A stretch of DNA of 64,000 bases. It comes from Cordylochernes scorpioides. Its lineage: Eukaryota; Arthropoda; Arachnida; Pseudoscorpiones; Chernetidae. Positions 39,721 to 51,029 of this stretch are shown here, one piece after another. Positions within the stretch are counted from its first letter, which is position 1; every line of letters begins with the position of its first letter. The stretch lies in contig CP092880.1 of assembly GCA_030710605.1 (NCBI GenBank), positions 3,626,981 through 3,690,980 on the forward strand. Direction: 5' to 3'. The position numbers and the translations under genes were made by a program. The notes beneath the pieces were generated by a model. The model worked only from the letters and a program-made list of their open reading frames with translations. It was not told the origin of the DNA and searched no databases.

Positions 39721-39841
39721 TTAATGATCGTTTTTAAAGAGTTTAATTTCTACGAAAATAAAGCATGTAAAATCGATCTGAAGAGCGTGGATAATATTGA
39801 TATAATTATTCGACGTCGTTACGGCAACAACATATTAAGAC
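39291..39841. other. Penelope 3' UTR and type A receptor leader
   Basis: 39291-39720 is the Penelope tail. 39721-39841 is the leader of the following type A gene and shares GATCTGAAGAGCG and GACGTCGTTACGGCAACAAC with the region before 16935. No gene. Confidence 0.55.
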
Positions 39842-40866
39842 ATGGAGATCTTCAACTATGGAGAACATTTTCCTTTTCTACCTTCGCTACCCAATTTTAC
39901 TTTCCGGGATTTTCCCATTGAAACGGAAAGTTGGGACGATGTTTAAACTGCAATTCTTTGGCGTCCAGATGATTCTGCTGTTGCTTAGAATCTGGTCGTT
40001 TATTCAACTAAGTGTAATGCCCCTCTACCTGACCTTTGTAGTTTCAACGACCATCCTGAAGTATCTCGTCTTCTCTCTTATCTGCAGTCGCAACCAAGCC
40101 ATCTACAATGTCCTGAAGGGCATCTACAAGAATAAGTTCTTCGTTCCTTCAAGACCAGTTGCACATTTCAGTGTTTTATTCTTCTTGCAAATAACATTAT
40201 TAACACAAGCTTTTTTTAGTGAATTTTTCGTTTTGATAAAAATTGGAGAATTGGATAAATTTAAAGTTGACCTAATTCTCTTGTTTGTAGAGCATTTGCT
40301 TATATCTTTACATATCTCCATCTATTGTTCGATACTCCTATGCGTTTGCATCTCTTTCAAGGATATCAACTCTCAAGCCTTACGATCGAATACCTCATCA
40401 GAGTGGAGCCAGATTGGAAGAATGTTCCAGACTATGGTGTAAACTGTAGATAAACTAAATGACATCTACAGTTTGCCTCTATTGCTGATTCTGGTGAACC
40501 AAGTGTGGCATTGCTTTGCCTACCTTATCTGGATTTTTTGAACATGATTCTATTTTTTCAGTACAAAATGGCTCTTTAAGCTTTTTATTATTTTGTGCAG
40601 TTTTGGCTTACTCTGTGATGAGCCAGGGAGAGGCTATAAGGAAGGAATCAGCTCGATATTTCACCATTGACAGACCTGCCCAGTGTCCTGACATGCAGCA
40701 TGTCTACCTGGCTCTACGACTTTCATGTAACCAAGGTGTTGTACCCATGGTAGGCCAATTTCTTCCTCTCACAACGGGAACATACTTCATGTTGATCTGT
40801 TTTGTAGCCTCTTACACCTTTGTGCTTTCGAATCTTGACCTGGGAAAATCTTTCTTTTACCGTTGA
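39842..40866 (+). pseudogene. Gustatory-receptor-like gene, type A, three lesions
   Basis: The shared ATG is at 39842. One extra T in TTCCTTTTCTACC (about 39870-39880) shifts the frame by codon 12. At 40440, TCA has become TAA (GTGTAAACTG). One extra T in GGATTTTTTGAAC (about 40535) shifts it again. Length is 1025 bases, two more than intact. The 5' frame from 39858 and the 3' frame from 40516 read normally on either side, including SYTFVLSNL and KSFFYR. Confidence 0.88.
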
Positions 40867-41609
40867 CTTCCTATATTAATGATGATAATTTGGAAAGAAT
40901 ATTTAATCTTCTTGATTGCCTAAAATTGCTAATTAAATTATATTATTTGAATTATATTCATAAGATTCTCAATCACACAACAACATAACCAAAGTTGTAA
41001 GTAAAAATGATTGTTAATCCTCCAGACTAATGCTAAAAATGTATTTCAAGATAATTTTCGGCAAAACAGAACAAGTTAAAGATAAGCCTGATCCTAGAAG
41101 GACTTTTCTACCAACGTTAGTTTTGTATAATCAGGGCCCACTGCCTTTCACACTGATATTTTAGCATTCATTCTAACACATCGAAATATTCTAAAGATAT
41201 TAAAGAGCTGAAATGGTGAATAAATCTTTCTCCCACCTGAAATTCTTACAAATCAATAAGCTGAAAAATAAAGAATCTCTTCTTTGAAATGGTTTTTTTG
41301 TTCTTTTTTTACGATATTCTTTAGGTATTATTTCTTCCCTATTCTTCTTTTTAACGAATTATCCAATATATATAATTAAAGAATATTGAATTTGTCTATT
41401 TATAGAGTTCTATTGCGGTAGTTTAAAAATGTATTTACATCTTAAATGAAAAAACTATCAAAATTTTCTCTTTTGATCCGAAAAAGAACTTTTACATAAC
41501 ATTAATGAGGGACGTAAGAAATAAAACTCAACCAAAATAAATTTCATATCAATCTGTTTAAGAAAGAAAAATGAAGAATTTTCAATATTTTTGGTAATTA
41601 TAGATTCTA
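40867..41609. other. 3' flank of a type A gene, then AT-rich DNA
   Basis: The first 130 bases match the 3' flank of the other type A genes (GATAATTTG, AATATTTAATCTTCTTGATT), but no type B partner follows. The rest holds no recognisable gene or repeat. Confidence 0.5.
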
Positions 41610-41890
41610 CTAGCGGATGTGTACCTGGCTTCACCCGGGTTTTATCCACCCGAGTGGAAGTTTGCCTAACGAATATTATTGATAATATATTTATTATTGA
41701 TAATTGATAATAATATTCCGGAGCACACACACACAGAATATTCTGATAATAATGATAATAATATTCGTTACGTTATATATTTATATAATATATAAAATAT
41801 ATTTTTCGAGCAAACATATCCACTCTCTCTACTGAATATATTTTTGAAAAGATATATTTAAATAAAAAATATCTAGAGATAAACTACATG

Positions 41891-41916
41891 TCTTAGCCAA
41901 AAGGCCGAGAAACGAT
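41891..41916 (-). ncRNA. U2 snRNA 5'-end-like fragment
   Basis: The minus strand reads ATCGTTTCTCGG then CCTTTTGGCTAAGA. This matches the first 26 bases of U2 snRNA at 25 of 26 positions (the fifth base is T for C). Similarity fades after that: the branch-site-recognition region (GTAGTA) is only vaguely present and no Sm site or 3' stem is seen. It is a truncated pseudogene or a U2-derived piece of a retrotransposed chimera, not a working U2 gene. Confidence 0.65.
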
Positions 41917-42314
41917 ATTTTATATATAGAGATGACCTGGCTTCGTGTGTCTTCTGCTCGAGTGAATGTTTCGCAGGTAGAATTTTGTTCCTGACTACTG
42001 AAAATTATTATCTGGCTTCGCCCGTGGTCTGTTTTAGTGAATATTCCCCTAAAGAATTTTGTTTATGGCAATCAAGCATGATACAGCAATATTGTCATCA
42101 TCATTTCTGACTAAAAAAATATTGTTGCTCAGTACCTGGTTAATTATAATTTTTCATGGTTAAAGTACGACAAAAACTCTTCCAGATTTAACTCTCTGTC
42201 CTGTTCAAATTTCAGCGAGATTAGTTACATATTGAGGGCGTGCATAGCCGACAAACATATATATATATGAAAAAATAGTACAAATGTAACATTGTACTGG
42301 GATAAGGTGCATAA

Positions 42315-42538
42315 ATTAAGAAAAAGGCATCTCCTTATCGTGCAACTGAAAGTTGCTGATGGCTGGCGCCATCTATCGGAATAAATATCAACTATTCTCG
42401 TTGATTTTTAATTATTCCGTATTTGGCCAATTCTGGAATAATTAAAAATCAACGAGAATAGTTGATATTTATTCCGATAGATGGCGCCAGCCATCAGCAA
42501 CTTTCAGTTGCACGATAAGGAGATGCCTTTTTCTTAAT
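42315..42538. repeat. Foldback element with 104-bp matched arms
   Basis: Arms 42315-42418 and 42435-42538 are reverse complements, apparently without mismatch, around a 16-base centre. They carry TGATGGCTGGCGCCATCTAT and its mirror. The perfect match suggests very recent origin or ongoing homogenisation. Confidence 0.85.
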
Positions 42539-43677
42539 ATATATATATGTTTCCGGCTTCGCCGGTTTTATCCTAGTAAAAGTTTGCCTAACGAACATTT
42601 GTTAAAACGATTCTAGCAAACAACCAATCCCTATATTGAATCTACACTTGTCTATACCCTCGATATTTTTAATTTTTTCCCGGTCCCTTTAAAAAGATTC
42701 TAGAAAACATTCAATTCACCAATATATAGATTTATAAACGTATATAAATATTGTTATATGCGTTTGAATATATTTTTTAAACAATTTTTTTAAAAACATT
42801 TATTAATTTTTAAATAAGATATTGTCACGTTTGTGGGAAGGGGGAATTTTATAAAATAATTATTTCTTTTCTTTTCAATGAATTATGTATATTAATTTAA
42901 AAATTTATTTTTGTTATCATCATCACATACAATGTAATTTTTTATATAAACAAACGATAAAAAACAACAACAATTAAATTTGCATCTTCGTTATTATAAA
43001 ACAACAGCAAATTAAATTAACAATGTAGAAATATATTTTGCCATTACAACATTTTAACATTTAACACAAAAACGTTACAATATTTTCTTTAAATATATAT
43101 TAATATTGAAATGCCAAGTTTTTTTACAACGTCTTTGGAATATTATATTACTATATTTCTAATTAAATTTATTATACTTGGAAAACATTTTAGCATTTTT
43201 ACAATTTATAATTGTAATTTCACCAGAAACCGCGAGAGGCGCTGCTTGCGAGTGAAAGTAGAAAATTTGCAAATAAAATTGCAAAGAATATTTATTTAAA
43301 ATCGAATTCAAACCAGAAATCTTCCCAGTAGTATAGTAAATAACTTCCTAAAGTTTCACGGCGATTGGATAAGCTTACCTTTAAAAACATTCATCGTGTG
43401 AACAAACTAACATTCAACGTGTAAACAAACCACGTGTTAATTATTAACCAATCAAATTCATTTATCGTCGCGACCAGTGCGGCGTGGTAAAAGGCTGGAA
43501 CTATCGCTTGTTGGTTTTTTATTTAAAAAAAAGCACATTAACCTTTTTAGTTTTTTGAATAGCCTATATGTCAAACGAAATCTTCAGCTACCTACATGCG
43601 AAATTTCATAATGATTGATTCAGTAGATTTTGCGCTACGCGATAACAAACATCAATTTTGGATTTCATTTTTATAGA

Positions 43678-44158
43678 TATAAGGAAGGATAAGGATTTCT
43701 CGAGATGGATGAAGGAATGTTTTATAATAAATTATATATATTGTGGCGAAGAAATATATTTATTATTTAATTTAATTATTCAATGAAAATATTTGGAAAC
43801 AGATTTATTATTTATAAAATCATCTAGTTGCCTAGCTTGCTTGGTCGAATATTCTATAGCTGTAGATAGTTTGGTTAATTTGTTAATAATTGTCGACTAG
43901 TCGCGGTGACGTCATCAATAAGAACTTTCACATCTTCAGATATACAAAGACTTGATTTCTACACTGCAAGGTTATAATATTAATACATATAATTATATAT
44001 TTTAAATATTATTATTGTATAAATGAATAACCTTCAACATAGCGAGGGATTTAATGCATCTTTTTTTAGAATTTATTCTACTAACGAATATTTCACATAT
44101 TTAATACAAATATTTTACATATAAGATTTTTAAAAAAGATTTAAATTTAAAAAATATA
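43678..44158. other. AT-rich stretch without recognisable gene
   Basis: Nothing beyond AT-rich unique sequence is seen. Confidence 0.4.
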
Positions 44159-44498
44159 TATAAAGTTAAAAGGAAGGATTGAAGGTATATATACATAAAC
44201 TAAAAATAACTAAAGAATCTATTCAGACCACAATCACCTATCTAGCCCACCTACCTCTCGATCCAGCAAACCAAGTCTATGATTGGAAAAGGGCGGTCAT
44301 TGTTGTCGCTACACCTCTGCTTTGAAATAATAAAAATCTTCTCAATATCCCGCTTCCTTTCCCCAGTGTTGCCGAACTCACCATCCAAGGTTATATCATC
44401 ACCCTTCTCTCTGTGAAAATAAAATATATTTTAAAATAAAAATTAAAATATATTAAAGAAATAAATTTACAATAAATATGGATTAGAAAGTATTGAAA

Positions 44499-44542
<44 letters not shown>

Positions 44543-45306
44543 AATATTATTTTGAATAATTTACAAAATTTCAAAATTTTTATATTTGATTAAAAGATAT
44601 TTAGAAAGATTTATATATTTTACTGTGTGTCATATGCCTCTTGTTCATCCTATATATTTGATAATAGAAATTTTTATAAATTAGTTCTCTTTCTGTGTTC
44701 TTGGCGTCTTAACATTACAACTAATATAAAATGAACAAATATTTCTTTATATATTGATTTAATTATTTTATTTTGCTCTTATAAAAATAAATTTCATTTT
44801 TATAAAAAAGAGGATATCCATGAGTTATCAAAGTGATGAAATGCACAATTGATTGGTATCAACTCTAAAAATAAAAGTATATAAACAATTTAGTTTTACT
44901 TTTCGTTTTGTAAATGATATAAAATGTTATTTCATCATTTATTTCATGACGGTTTGATCAGGTTTCATAGTTTAAAATCGCCTGAAATAATTGATAGATT
45001 TAAATGGTGTAATGTTTAACATCGAGTAATAGAATCCAATATGCATATTTGTTGGATGAAAGACGATATTATAAATATATAATTTGTAAATGAATGATAC
45101 AGAGAGGGCACTAATAAATTACATGAAAATCTTTGTATAAAAATTATAATGTTTTATTAATATAATTTACTACTCCACACACATTTTGATTTATTAGTTT
45201 CCCAGTTGTAAAAATGTTTGCTGACTTAATACCAGAGTAAACAGATTCGATTTTCGCAATTTGCATAATCAATCTCCTGTGCGCTTGATCAAATATTGAC
45301 ATCGTT
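44159..45306. repeat. 5' flank of a type A gene, paralogous to 19797-22172
   Basis: Collinear with 19797-22172 but without the later insertions found there. It contains a TA microsatellite at about 44503-44539. The end (CAATCTCCTGTGCGCTTGATCAAATATTGAC) matches the leader of the 22203 gene. Confidence 0.75.
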
Positions 45307-45363
45307 ATGGCAACAATCACATCAAGACATGGAGAACTTCAACTAAGGAAAACATTTTCCTTT

Positions 45364-45740
45364 TATTGCGATTTCACCGCCACTCTGTGTTGTGACGACG
45401 ATCTAAATTCTATAGAGGTAGTCACTCACCTCTATTCTTGGTCAGCGGGGTTGAAGGTTCACAAAATTAAGGCGTCGCTGTTTATAGCACTATTAAAATA
45501 TTAGACGAAAACAGGAGGGAAATTATATTTATTACAATTTAAGAAAATAAGTAAAGTATTATTTAATTAATTATATATTTAAATATTTACACTAAAAGAA
45601 TCGGAGATCAGGGCAAATTCTAGCGTTCGAAAGTTGTTTACAAGTTCTTCTGTATTTGTTTTCTCATTTTAGCCGCTGCATCCCCGTAGCCGCTTCCGCC
45701 GGCCTCCCATTGGCTGCTTCGGACGCCTTCTTTTCCAACA
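45364..45740 (-). repeat. 3' LTR of BEL element
   Basis: 377 bp. The pol frame ends inside it at 45664. Confidence 0.88.
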
Positions 45741-48063
45741 TTTCTCCCACCTTTGAGTTGGCGTCTCGACGACTCAAACATGGAAAGGAAAAGTTCAGTA
45801 GATCCAATCGGTTGGGTCTCTTGATGGGCTGTCCGTAACTTGACACAACATTCGGGGTTTCAATGTGATGTTGCTCTTGTTGTGAAGTCAAAGGGTCCTC
45901 TTCAGTGGTCAATCGAACTTCTTGTGTGGGAGATCGCTCCGTTAGAGGGTCTCGACATCTTATCTCGGGCGTTATCTCTAAATTGTAGAGTTTTTGAATA
46001 GGTCTTATTTTATCACCTGATGAAGTTTTCACTTTCGCAACCCTCACAAGTCCATCTTTTCCTGGATAGAGTTGGATTATTCTGACTAACGGCCAGTGTA
46101 GTCTCTTTAAACTCTCTTGTCCAATGAGCACCTTTTCTCCCACCTTGAATGGTATGGTAGTTTTCAGGCGTCTCGTTTCTTGTCTCAGGAATCCAAAATA
46201 TTCGATACGAAATCGTTCTCTAAGATCTTCTCGTACACGTTTGATATATTGATATTTACGGGAGAGGGTCTGGTTATCAATCAAGTCCAGGTCTGGAACG
46301 CCAACCTCTCTGACCTCATGTAAGAACAACGAAGGTGTCAATGGAGCGAGATCCTCACTTTCTTCCTTTAGGTAGGTCAGAGGGCGTGTGTTCATCAAGC
46401 TTTCGACGTCACACATTACCGTGGAAAGTTCTTCATATCCCAAGGAGGTTTGACCGAGAATCCCAAAGAGCAATTGTTTCATCATTCCAATCAAACGCTC
46501 CCACCATCCACCCCACCAAGGAGCACCAGGCGGTATGAATTTCCAGGTGATGTTTTTCAATGTGGGATCACACTTTAATCTCGAAAAATCAATCTTCTTT
46601 AAAATATTAGCCATGCCTCGGAAATTAGTCCCGTTATCCAAATACACAATCAATGGGCGGCCTCTTCGAGCAATAAATCGGCGGAAAACTTGGAGGAAGG
46701 CTTCCATAGACAAAGATGTCACAAGTTCCAGATGAACTCCTCTATACACTGCACATGTGAAGATGACAATCCATGCATTCTTCTTATTATTTAAGATAAA
46801 ATGCCCAGTTAGATCAACTCCTGCTATTTCGAAAACTGCAGCATCTCGGTCTTCTTCCTTTTTTCCAATTTGTAAAAATGCTTTCTCCATATCGGAAGAG
46901 ACACCTACTTCATATTTCCGGAATTTATTTAAAAGTCTTGGTATAATTTCTATCAAATTGGGTCCCTTATCCAGACAGTCATTAAGGGAAAGTTTACCTC
47001 TCTTTCGGGCCGACGCATTGAATACTGGCCGTATTCTAGAAGTTTGACTTTTCCTTTTATACACTGGTCGATGTGGCAGGTAGTGTACACCATCTAGTTT
47101 ATCCTCTCTGGCATACTCGATTATCCCCTGTTTCATCCATTCTTCAAAGATTTGTCCATACTCATTCATGTCTCCAACTTCTTCAAGTTTTCTTCTTACA
47201 GAACTTAGTTGGTTTTCAGCTAGGTCTCTATTCGAAGGAATCCTTTCCTTGTCTTGCACCCAGGGTAGAGCTACCTCATAGCGCCCCTCGATATCTCGCG
47301 TCGTGGTGTGGACGAAATGTTCCTCCATTTCAGCTTGTAATGACTGAATCTTCTTCTCAACCTCCGCATCAGAGACTCCAATTGCATCTAATTTCCACAA
47401 GTTTTCTAGATCCAAAGATAGAAGTGTGGTCAGGCAAAGGGAGCTGGTGTCATCTCTCACCTCCGTTGGAGGAATCTTTCCCATCACAGTCCATCCTAGT
47501 TTGGTACGGATTGCCACCAGTCCAGTTGAGATTCTTCTCTGATCATCAGTTAGCAATCTCCCGGCGATGTCCGCGCCTATAAGGACTTCTATACGGTCTC
47601 TCATCAAATCAGACACGTCGAGTTCTTCACTCCCTTCTAAAAATGATCTTGGACACATCGGAGGTATGCCTCCACAGATAAGGGGTTGACCTAGTGCTTC
47701 AAATTCACAGCGATAGGAATTATTGATGTCAGATAAATGAATGGTATAGACCTCATGTTCAACTACGTCGGTACTCGATCCTCCAAACAAGGAATGCCGG
47801 AAGAACTCTCTCCTAGATTGTTCGTATTCCATTTCCATTGCTGTACTATGTAAAATATATGATCTTTGGGATCCTGTGTCTATTATAGCCCGTGCCGTCT
47901 TCTCCGTTCTGTTCCCTTTGAGGGTCACTCTCAAAGTAGGCAACAAGACGTCTGGGGAGGTTGATAAGTTGGCGAGAGTTTCATCTTGCACCGTTGGAGA
48001 CTTAGAAGATCCACCTCGATCTAAAATCCGTTTTGTGCACATGGCATCCAGGTGGGAAGACAT
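45664..48063 (-). CDS. pol: BEL/Pao pol with RT catalytic core deleted in frame
   Basis: 799 codons without a stop. The N-terminus is a zinc knuckle split by the gag stop (CSICNMSSHLDAMC spans the ATG), then a retropepsin-like protease with RAIIDTGSQRSYI (Asp 62). RT begins (RPVFNASARKRGKLSLNDCL, DMEKAFLQI with the first catalytic Asp at 391) but jumps at about residue 411 straight into integrase (GVDLTGHFIL, Asp 417). The YxDD motif, the thumb, RNase H and the integrase zinc module are missing. Integrase keeps Asp 417, Asp 476 (VYLDNGTNF) and Glu 522 (GGWWERLIG). The tail VRVAKVKTSSGDKIRPIQKL is typical of BEL integrases. Confidence 0.88.
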   Translation of the reverse strand: MSSHLDAMCTKRILDRGGSSKSPTVQDETLANLSTSPDVLLPTLRVTLKGNRTEKTARAIIDTGSQRSYILHSTAMEMEYEQSRREFFRHSLFGGSSTDVVEHEVYTIHLSDINNSYRCEFEALGQPLICGGIPPMCPRSFLEGSEELDVSDLMRDRIEVLIGADIAGRLLTDDQRRISTGLVAIRTKLGWTVMGKIPPTEVRDDTSSLCLTTLLSLDLENLWKLDAIGVSDAEVEKKIQSLQAEMEEHFVHTTTRDIEGRYEVALPWVQDKERIPSNRDLAENQLSSVRRKLEEVGDMNEYGQIFEEWMKQGIIEYAREDKLDGVHYLPHRPVYKRKSQTSRIRPVFNASARKRGKLSLNDCLDKGPNLIEIIPRLLNKFRKYEVGVSSDMEKAFLQIGKKEEDRDAAVFEIAGVDLTGHFILNNKKNAWIVIFTCAVYRGVHLELVTSLSMEAFLQVFRRFIARRGRPLIVYLDNGTNFRGMANILKKIDFSRLKCDPTLKNITWKFIPPGAPWWGGWWERLIGMMKQLLFGILGQTSLGYEELSTVMCDVESLMNTRPLTYLKEESEDLAPLTPSLFLHEVREVGVPDLDLIDNQTLSRKYQYIKRVREDLRERFRIEYFGFLRQETRRLKTTIPFKVGEKVLIGQESLKRLHWPLVRIIQLYPGKDGLVRVAKVKTSSGDKIRPIQKLYNLEITPEIRCRDPLTERSPTQEVRLTTEEDPLTSQQEQHHIETPNVVSSYGQPIKRPNRLDLLNFSFPCLSRRDANSKVGEMLEKKASEAANGRPAEAATGMQRLK

Positions 48064-48104
48064 GTTACAGATCGAACACCGGACTACATTTCTGCAAAAT
48101 TTAC

Positions 48105-49247
48105 TTAAATGAGAAGGCCGAAGACATTTTTCTTCATGAGTGATCTCTTTTCGTTTAAACTCATATTAGCTGCAAAGTCACACTTAGGGCTTCCATGGTT
48201 GTCTTTACCACAAAATACACATTCATTCGATTTGTGAACTGAATTCAAAAGTTCTGAAGCTGTCGCAATTGGTTTTTCATTGTAAAATCTTGTCTTTGGT
48301 TTAGAAGTTGATTCATTCCCGGTACCGATTTCGTTTCTAAAACTCTTCTCCCATGCAGTTAATTGTCTTTCTAGAAAGGTAATCAAGTCATTAATTACGT
48401 AACCTGTCGGGAGTTCTTTGTTCAATTCCAAATTAAGGTCTGCAGGTAGAAGCCTTATTATTATCGGGCACAACAGTTGTCCGTAAACATCAATGGACAC
48501 GTTTAGTGACTCGAGACTTCTTATTTGAACAGAAAGGTTGTCAAAAAGTTCGCGGAAGGTTCTTACATCGCTTGACGTTTTGAGTGGTCTCATTGACAAC
48601 AAATTGTTTATATGTCGGCTAATCAAAATGTCTTCTCGCCCAAATCTGTCTTTAAGCAATTTTATAGCTTTCTCATAATTGTCCGCAGATAAAGCGAAAC
48701 CTTCGACTGTGTTTAGTGCAGTTCCGCCGAGATGTGACTTCAGATAGTTAAATTTATCGATCGGGTTCAGTGAGTTGTTCTGGTGAATAGCTGCATCAAA
48801 AGAATTCCAGAACGTCAGCCATTCACTAAAGTTTCCATAAAATTTCGATATCATCAATTTCGGAAGTTTCACAGTCGTGCAGGAAGGTACATAATGTCTC
48901 ATTTCATTTTCATCTATTCGTGAGTTCGAATTCGGTATATTTTCGCCATGAAAATCTGATTGGCGAATCTTTTTATTTGCCCTAAATCTCCAAGTAATAT
49001 ATTTCTCTCGATATTCCTCTACGCCCTGTAATTCCCTCTCTAAATCGACAGCTTCAAGAAGCGTTTCTATTTCGTGATCAACTAATTTAAGTTCGTTTAA
49101 TGATCCATTCAATTGTTCTAATAATTCTTCAAGATCAATTCTAATTAGCGTGTCAAGTCCACTTTCAATCTTATTGCATGTTTTCGTTAAATATGATATG
49201 TTAATAGCACGCTTCTTTTTTAAACGTAGAATTAATTCTTCCGCCAT
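48105..49247 (-). CDS. gag: BEL/Pao Gag
   Basis: 380 codons from ATG 49247 (MAEELILRLKKKRAINISYL). The N-terminal coiled-coil-like part is followed by the capsid-like region KLPKLMISKFYGNFSEWLTF..HLGGTALNTVEGF, which is characteristic of Pao/BEL Gag, and a zinc knuckle CVFCGKDNHGSPKC (CX2CX4HX4C). The frame stops at 48105 just before the second Cys/His motif. That motif continues in another frame into pol, so a small indel near 48115-48130 probably broke an originally longer gag or gag-pol frame. Confidence 0.85.
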   Translation of the reverse strand: MAEELILRLKKKRAINISYLTKTCNKIESGLDTLIRIDLEELLEQLNGSLNELKLVDHEIETLLEAVDLERELQGVEEYREKYITWRFRANKKIRQSDFHGENIPNSNSRIDENEMRHYVPSCTTVKLPKLMISKFYGNFSEWLTFWNSFDAAIHQNNSLNPIDKFNYLKSHLGGTALNTVEGFALSADNYEKAIKLLKDRFGREDILISRHINNLLSMRPLKTSSDVRTFRELFDNLSVQIRSLESLNVSIDVYGQLLCPIIIRLLPADLNLELNKELPTGYVINDLITFLERQLTAWEKSFRNEIGTGNESTSKPKTRFYNEKPIATASELLNSVHKSNECVFCGKDNHGSPKCDFAANMSLNEKRSLMKKNVFGLLI

Positions 49248-49359
49248 CTTGTAAACAAAGCAGCAAGTAGGGTTAGATAGCGAGTTCCAAAATGGTCAGC
49301 TTAAAATGATTTTTTTTTCTAGAATTTACCTTCAACAGTCCCGGCTGGGATGCCAAAAA

Positions 49360-49734
49360 TATTGCGATTTCACCGCCACTCTGTGTTGTGACGACGATCT
49401 AAATTCTATAGAGGTAGTCACTCACCTCTATTCTTGGTCGGCGGGGTTGAAGGTTCAAAATTAAGGCGTCGCTGTTTATAGCACTATTAAAATATTAGAC
49501 GAAAACAGGAGGGAAATTATATTTATTACAATTTAAGAAAATAAGTAAAGTATTATTTAATTAATTATATATTTCAATATTTACACTAAAAGAATCGGAG
49601 ATCAGGGCAAATTCTAGCGTTCGAAAGTTGTTTACAAGTTCTTCTGTATTTGTTTTCTCATTCTAGCCGCTGCATCCCCGTAGCCGCTTCCGCCGGCCTC
49701 CCATTGGCTGCTTCGGACGCCTTCTTTTCCATCA
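49360..49734 (-). repeat. 5' LTR of BEL element
   Basis: 375 bp, pair of 45364-45740. Confidence 0.88.
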
Positions 49735-50730
49735 CCTTTCTACCTGCGCTACCCGATTTTATTTTCTGGGATTTTCCCTTTGAGAAAGAAAGTTGGAACA
49801 ATTTTTAAACTTCATTTCTGTGGCGTCCAGATGATTTTGCTGATGCTTAGAATCTGGTCGTTCTTTCAGCTGAGAGTAATGCCCCTCTACCTGACCTTTA
49901 TAATTACCAATACTGTACTGAAGTACTTCGTCTTTTTTTCTTATCTGCAGTCGCTACCAAGCCATCTACAATGTCTTGAAGACCACCTACAAGAGCAAGA
50001 ACTACATTCCCACTACATCAGGGGTGCACATTTATTTACATATTTTTTCTTGAAAGTTATATTACCGATATCTGCTTGTATTAGCGGATGTTATTTTTCG
50101 ATAAAAAATGTGTATTTGGATAAATATATAGTGGATATATTTTTATTGTTTGTAGAGCAACTGTTTATCTGTATACATATCTCTGTTTATTGTTTTATCC
50201 TCTTCTGCATTCGTACCTCATTCAGGAACATCAACACTCAAGCATTACGGTCAAATACCTCATCTGATTGGAGCCAGATTGAAAGAATGTCCCAGACTAT
50301 GGTGTCAACTGTAGATAACCTAAATGACATCTACAGTTTGCCTCTATTGCTGATTCTGGTGAACCAAGTATGGCTTTTCTTCATCTACCTTATCTGGATC
50401 TTTGAACATGATTCTATTATTTTAGTACAGAATGGCTCTCTAATATTTTTAATCTTTGGAGCAGTTTTAGCTTATTCTGTGATGAGCCAGGGAGAGGCTG
50501 TAAGGAAGGAATCAGCTCGATATTTCACCATAGACAGACCTGCCCAGTGTCCTGACATGCAGCATGTCTACCTGGCTCTACGAGTTTCATGTAACCAAGG
50601 TGTTGTACTCATGGTAGGCCACTTTCTGCCTCTCACAATGGGAACTTTCTTTATGAGTGTCTGTTTTGTAGCCTCTTACATATTTATGCTTTCGAATCTT
50701 AATCTGGTAAAATATATCTTTGATCGTTAA

Positions 50731-51019
50731 CTATTTAATTAAATGGCGATAATTTACAATGAAATATTTTTTAAGTTTTCTCGCTTTTTTCTATATTAGA
50801 ATGTATTATATTCAATATATTACACACAGTCTAAAAAGATCTATTTTAACTCTGATATAGTATTTGAATTCTCTTCTATTTTTATCTGGCAGAGGTAAAC
50901 AATCATATTGTAACGTATAAAATTGGGAAAGACAAACTTCAGGATGACACAGCAATTTATTTAGGGAAAGCACCAACTAAAATTGATTAAATATAATAGA
51001 TGCCAGGAGGGAAGTTTAC
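50731..51019. other. AT-rich 3' flank
   Basis: Contains GATGACACAGCAATTTATTT, which recurs at 52550-52570, but no gene. Confidence 0.4.
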
Positions 51020-51029
51020 GCAGAGTAAT

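Larger units (their letters stand above)
41610..43677 (-). mobile_element. Helitron-like element (probable), with later insertions
   Basis: On the minus strand the 3' end reads CCCGGGTGAAGCCAGGTACA..CCGCTAG at 41610, with the GC-rich hairpin and CTAG terminus of Helitrons. The 5' end at about 43677 reads TCTATAAAAATGAAATCC, followed by the run typical of these elements (AAAATCTACTGAATCAATCA, GAAATTTCGCATGTAGG). It contains a 224-bp foldback element, a U2-like fragment and other AT-rich sequence. No Rep/helicase gene seen. Confidence 0.5.
45364..49734 (-). mobile_element. BEL/Pao LTR retrotransposon, internally deleted
   Basis: 4.37 kb on the minus strand with LTRs 45364-45740 and 49360-49734, flanked by CCTTT. 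The LTRs differ by a two-base indel (CACAAAATT against CAAAATT) and a few substitutions. The polypurine tract (AGGTGGGAGAAA) lies at 45741-45753. After the right LTR the minus strand reads TTTTTGGCATCCCAGCCGGG, a probable primer-binding region; the tRNA is not assigned. A typical BEL pol is about twice as long: most of RT and all of RNase H are missing. Confidence 0.9.
45329..50730 (+). pseudogene. Gustatory-receptor-like gene interrupted by BEL element
   Basis: The shared ATG is at 45329, but codon 6 is TAA (FNTyr became FN-stop). After 35 bases a BEL/Pao element interrupts the gene, with target duplication CCTTT (45359-45363 and 49735-49739). The receptor resumes at 49740 (ACCTGCGCTACCC..). 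The segment 49935-50025 is read out of frame because of one inserted base, later compensated, giving YLQSLPSHLQCLED. From about 50030 to the stop at 50730 the frame is normal, ending LNLVKYIFDR. This copy is more diverged than the others and may represent a third subtype. Confidence 0.85.

Noticed and set aside
45656-47582. Several plus-strand frames of 60-169 codons across the BEL element
   Set aside because: They are antisense to the well-supported BEL pol frame and show no motifs.
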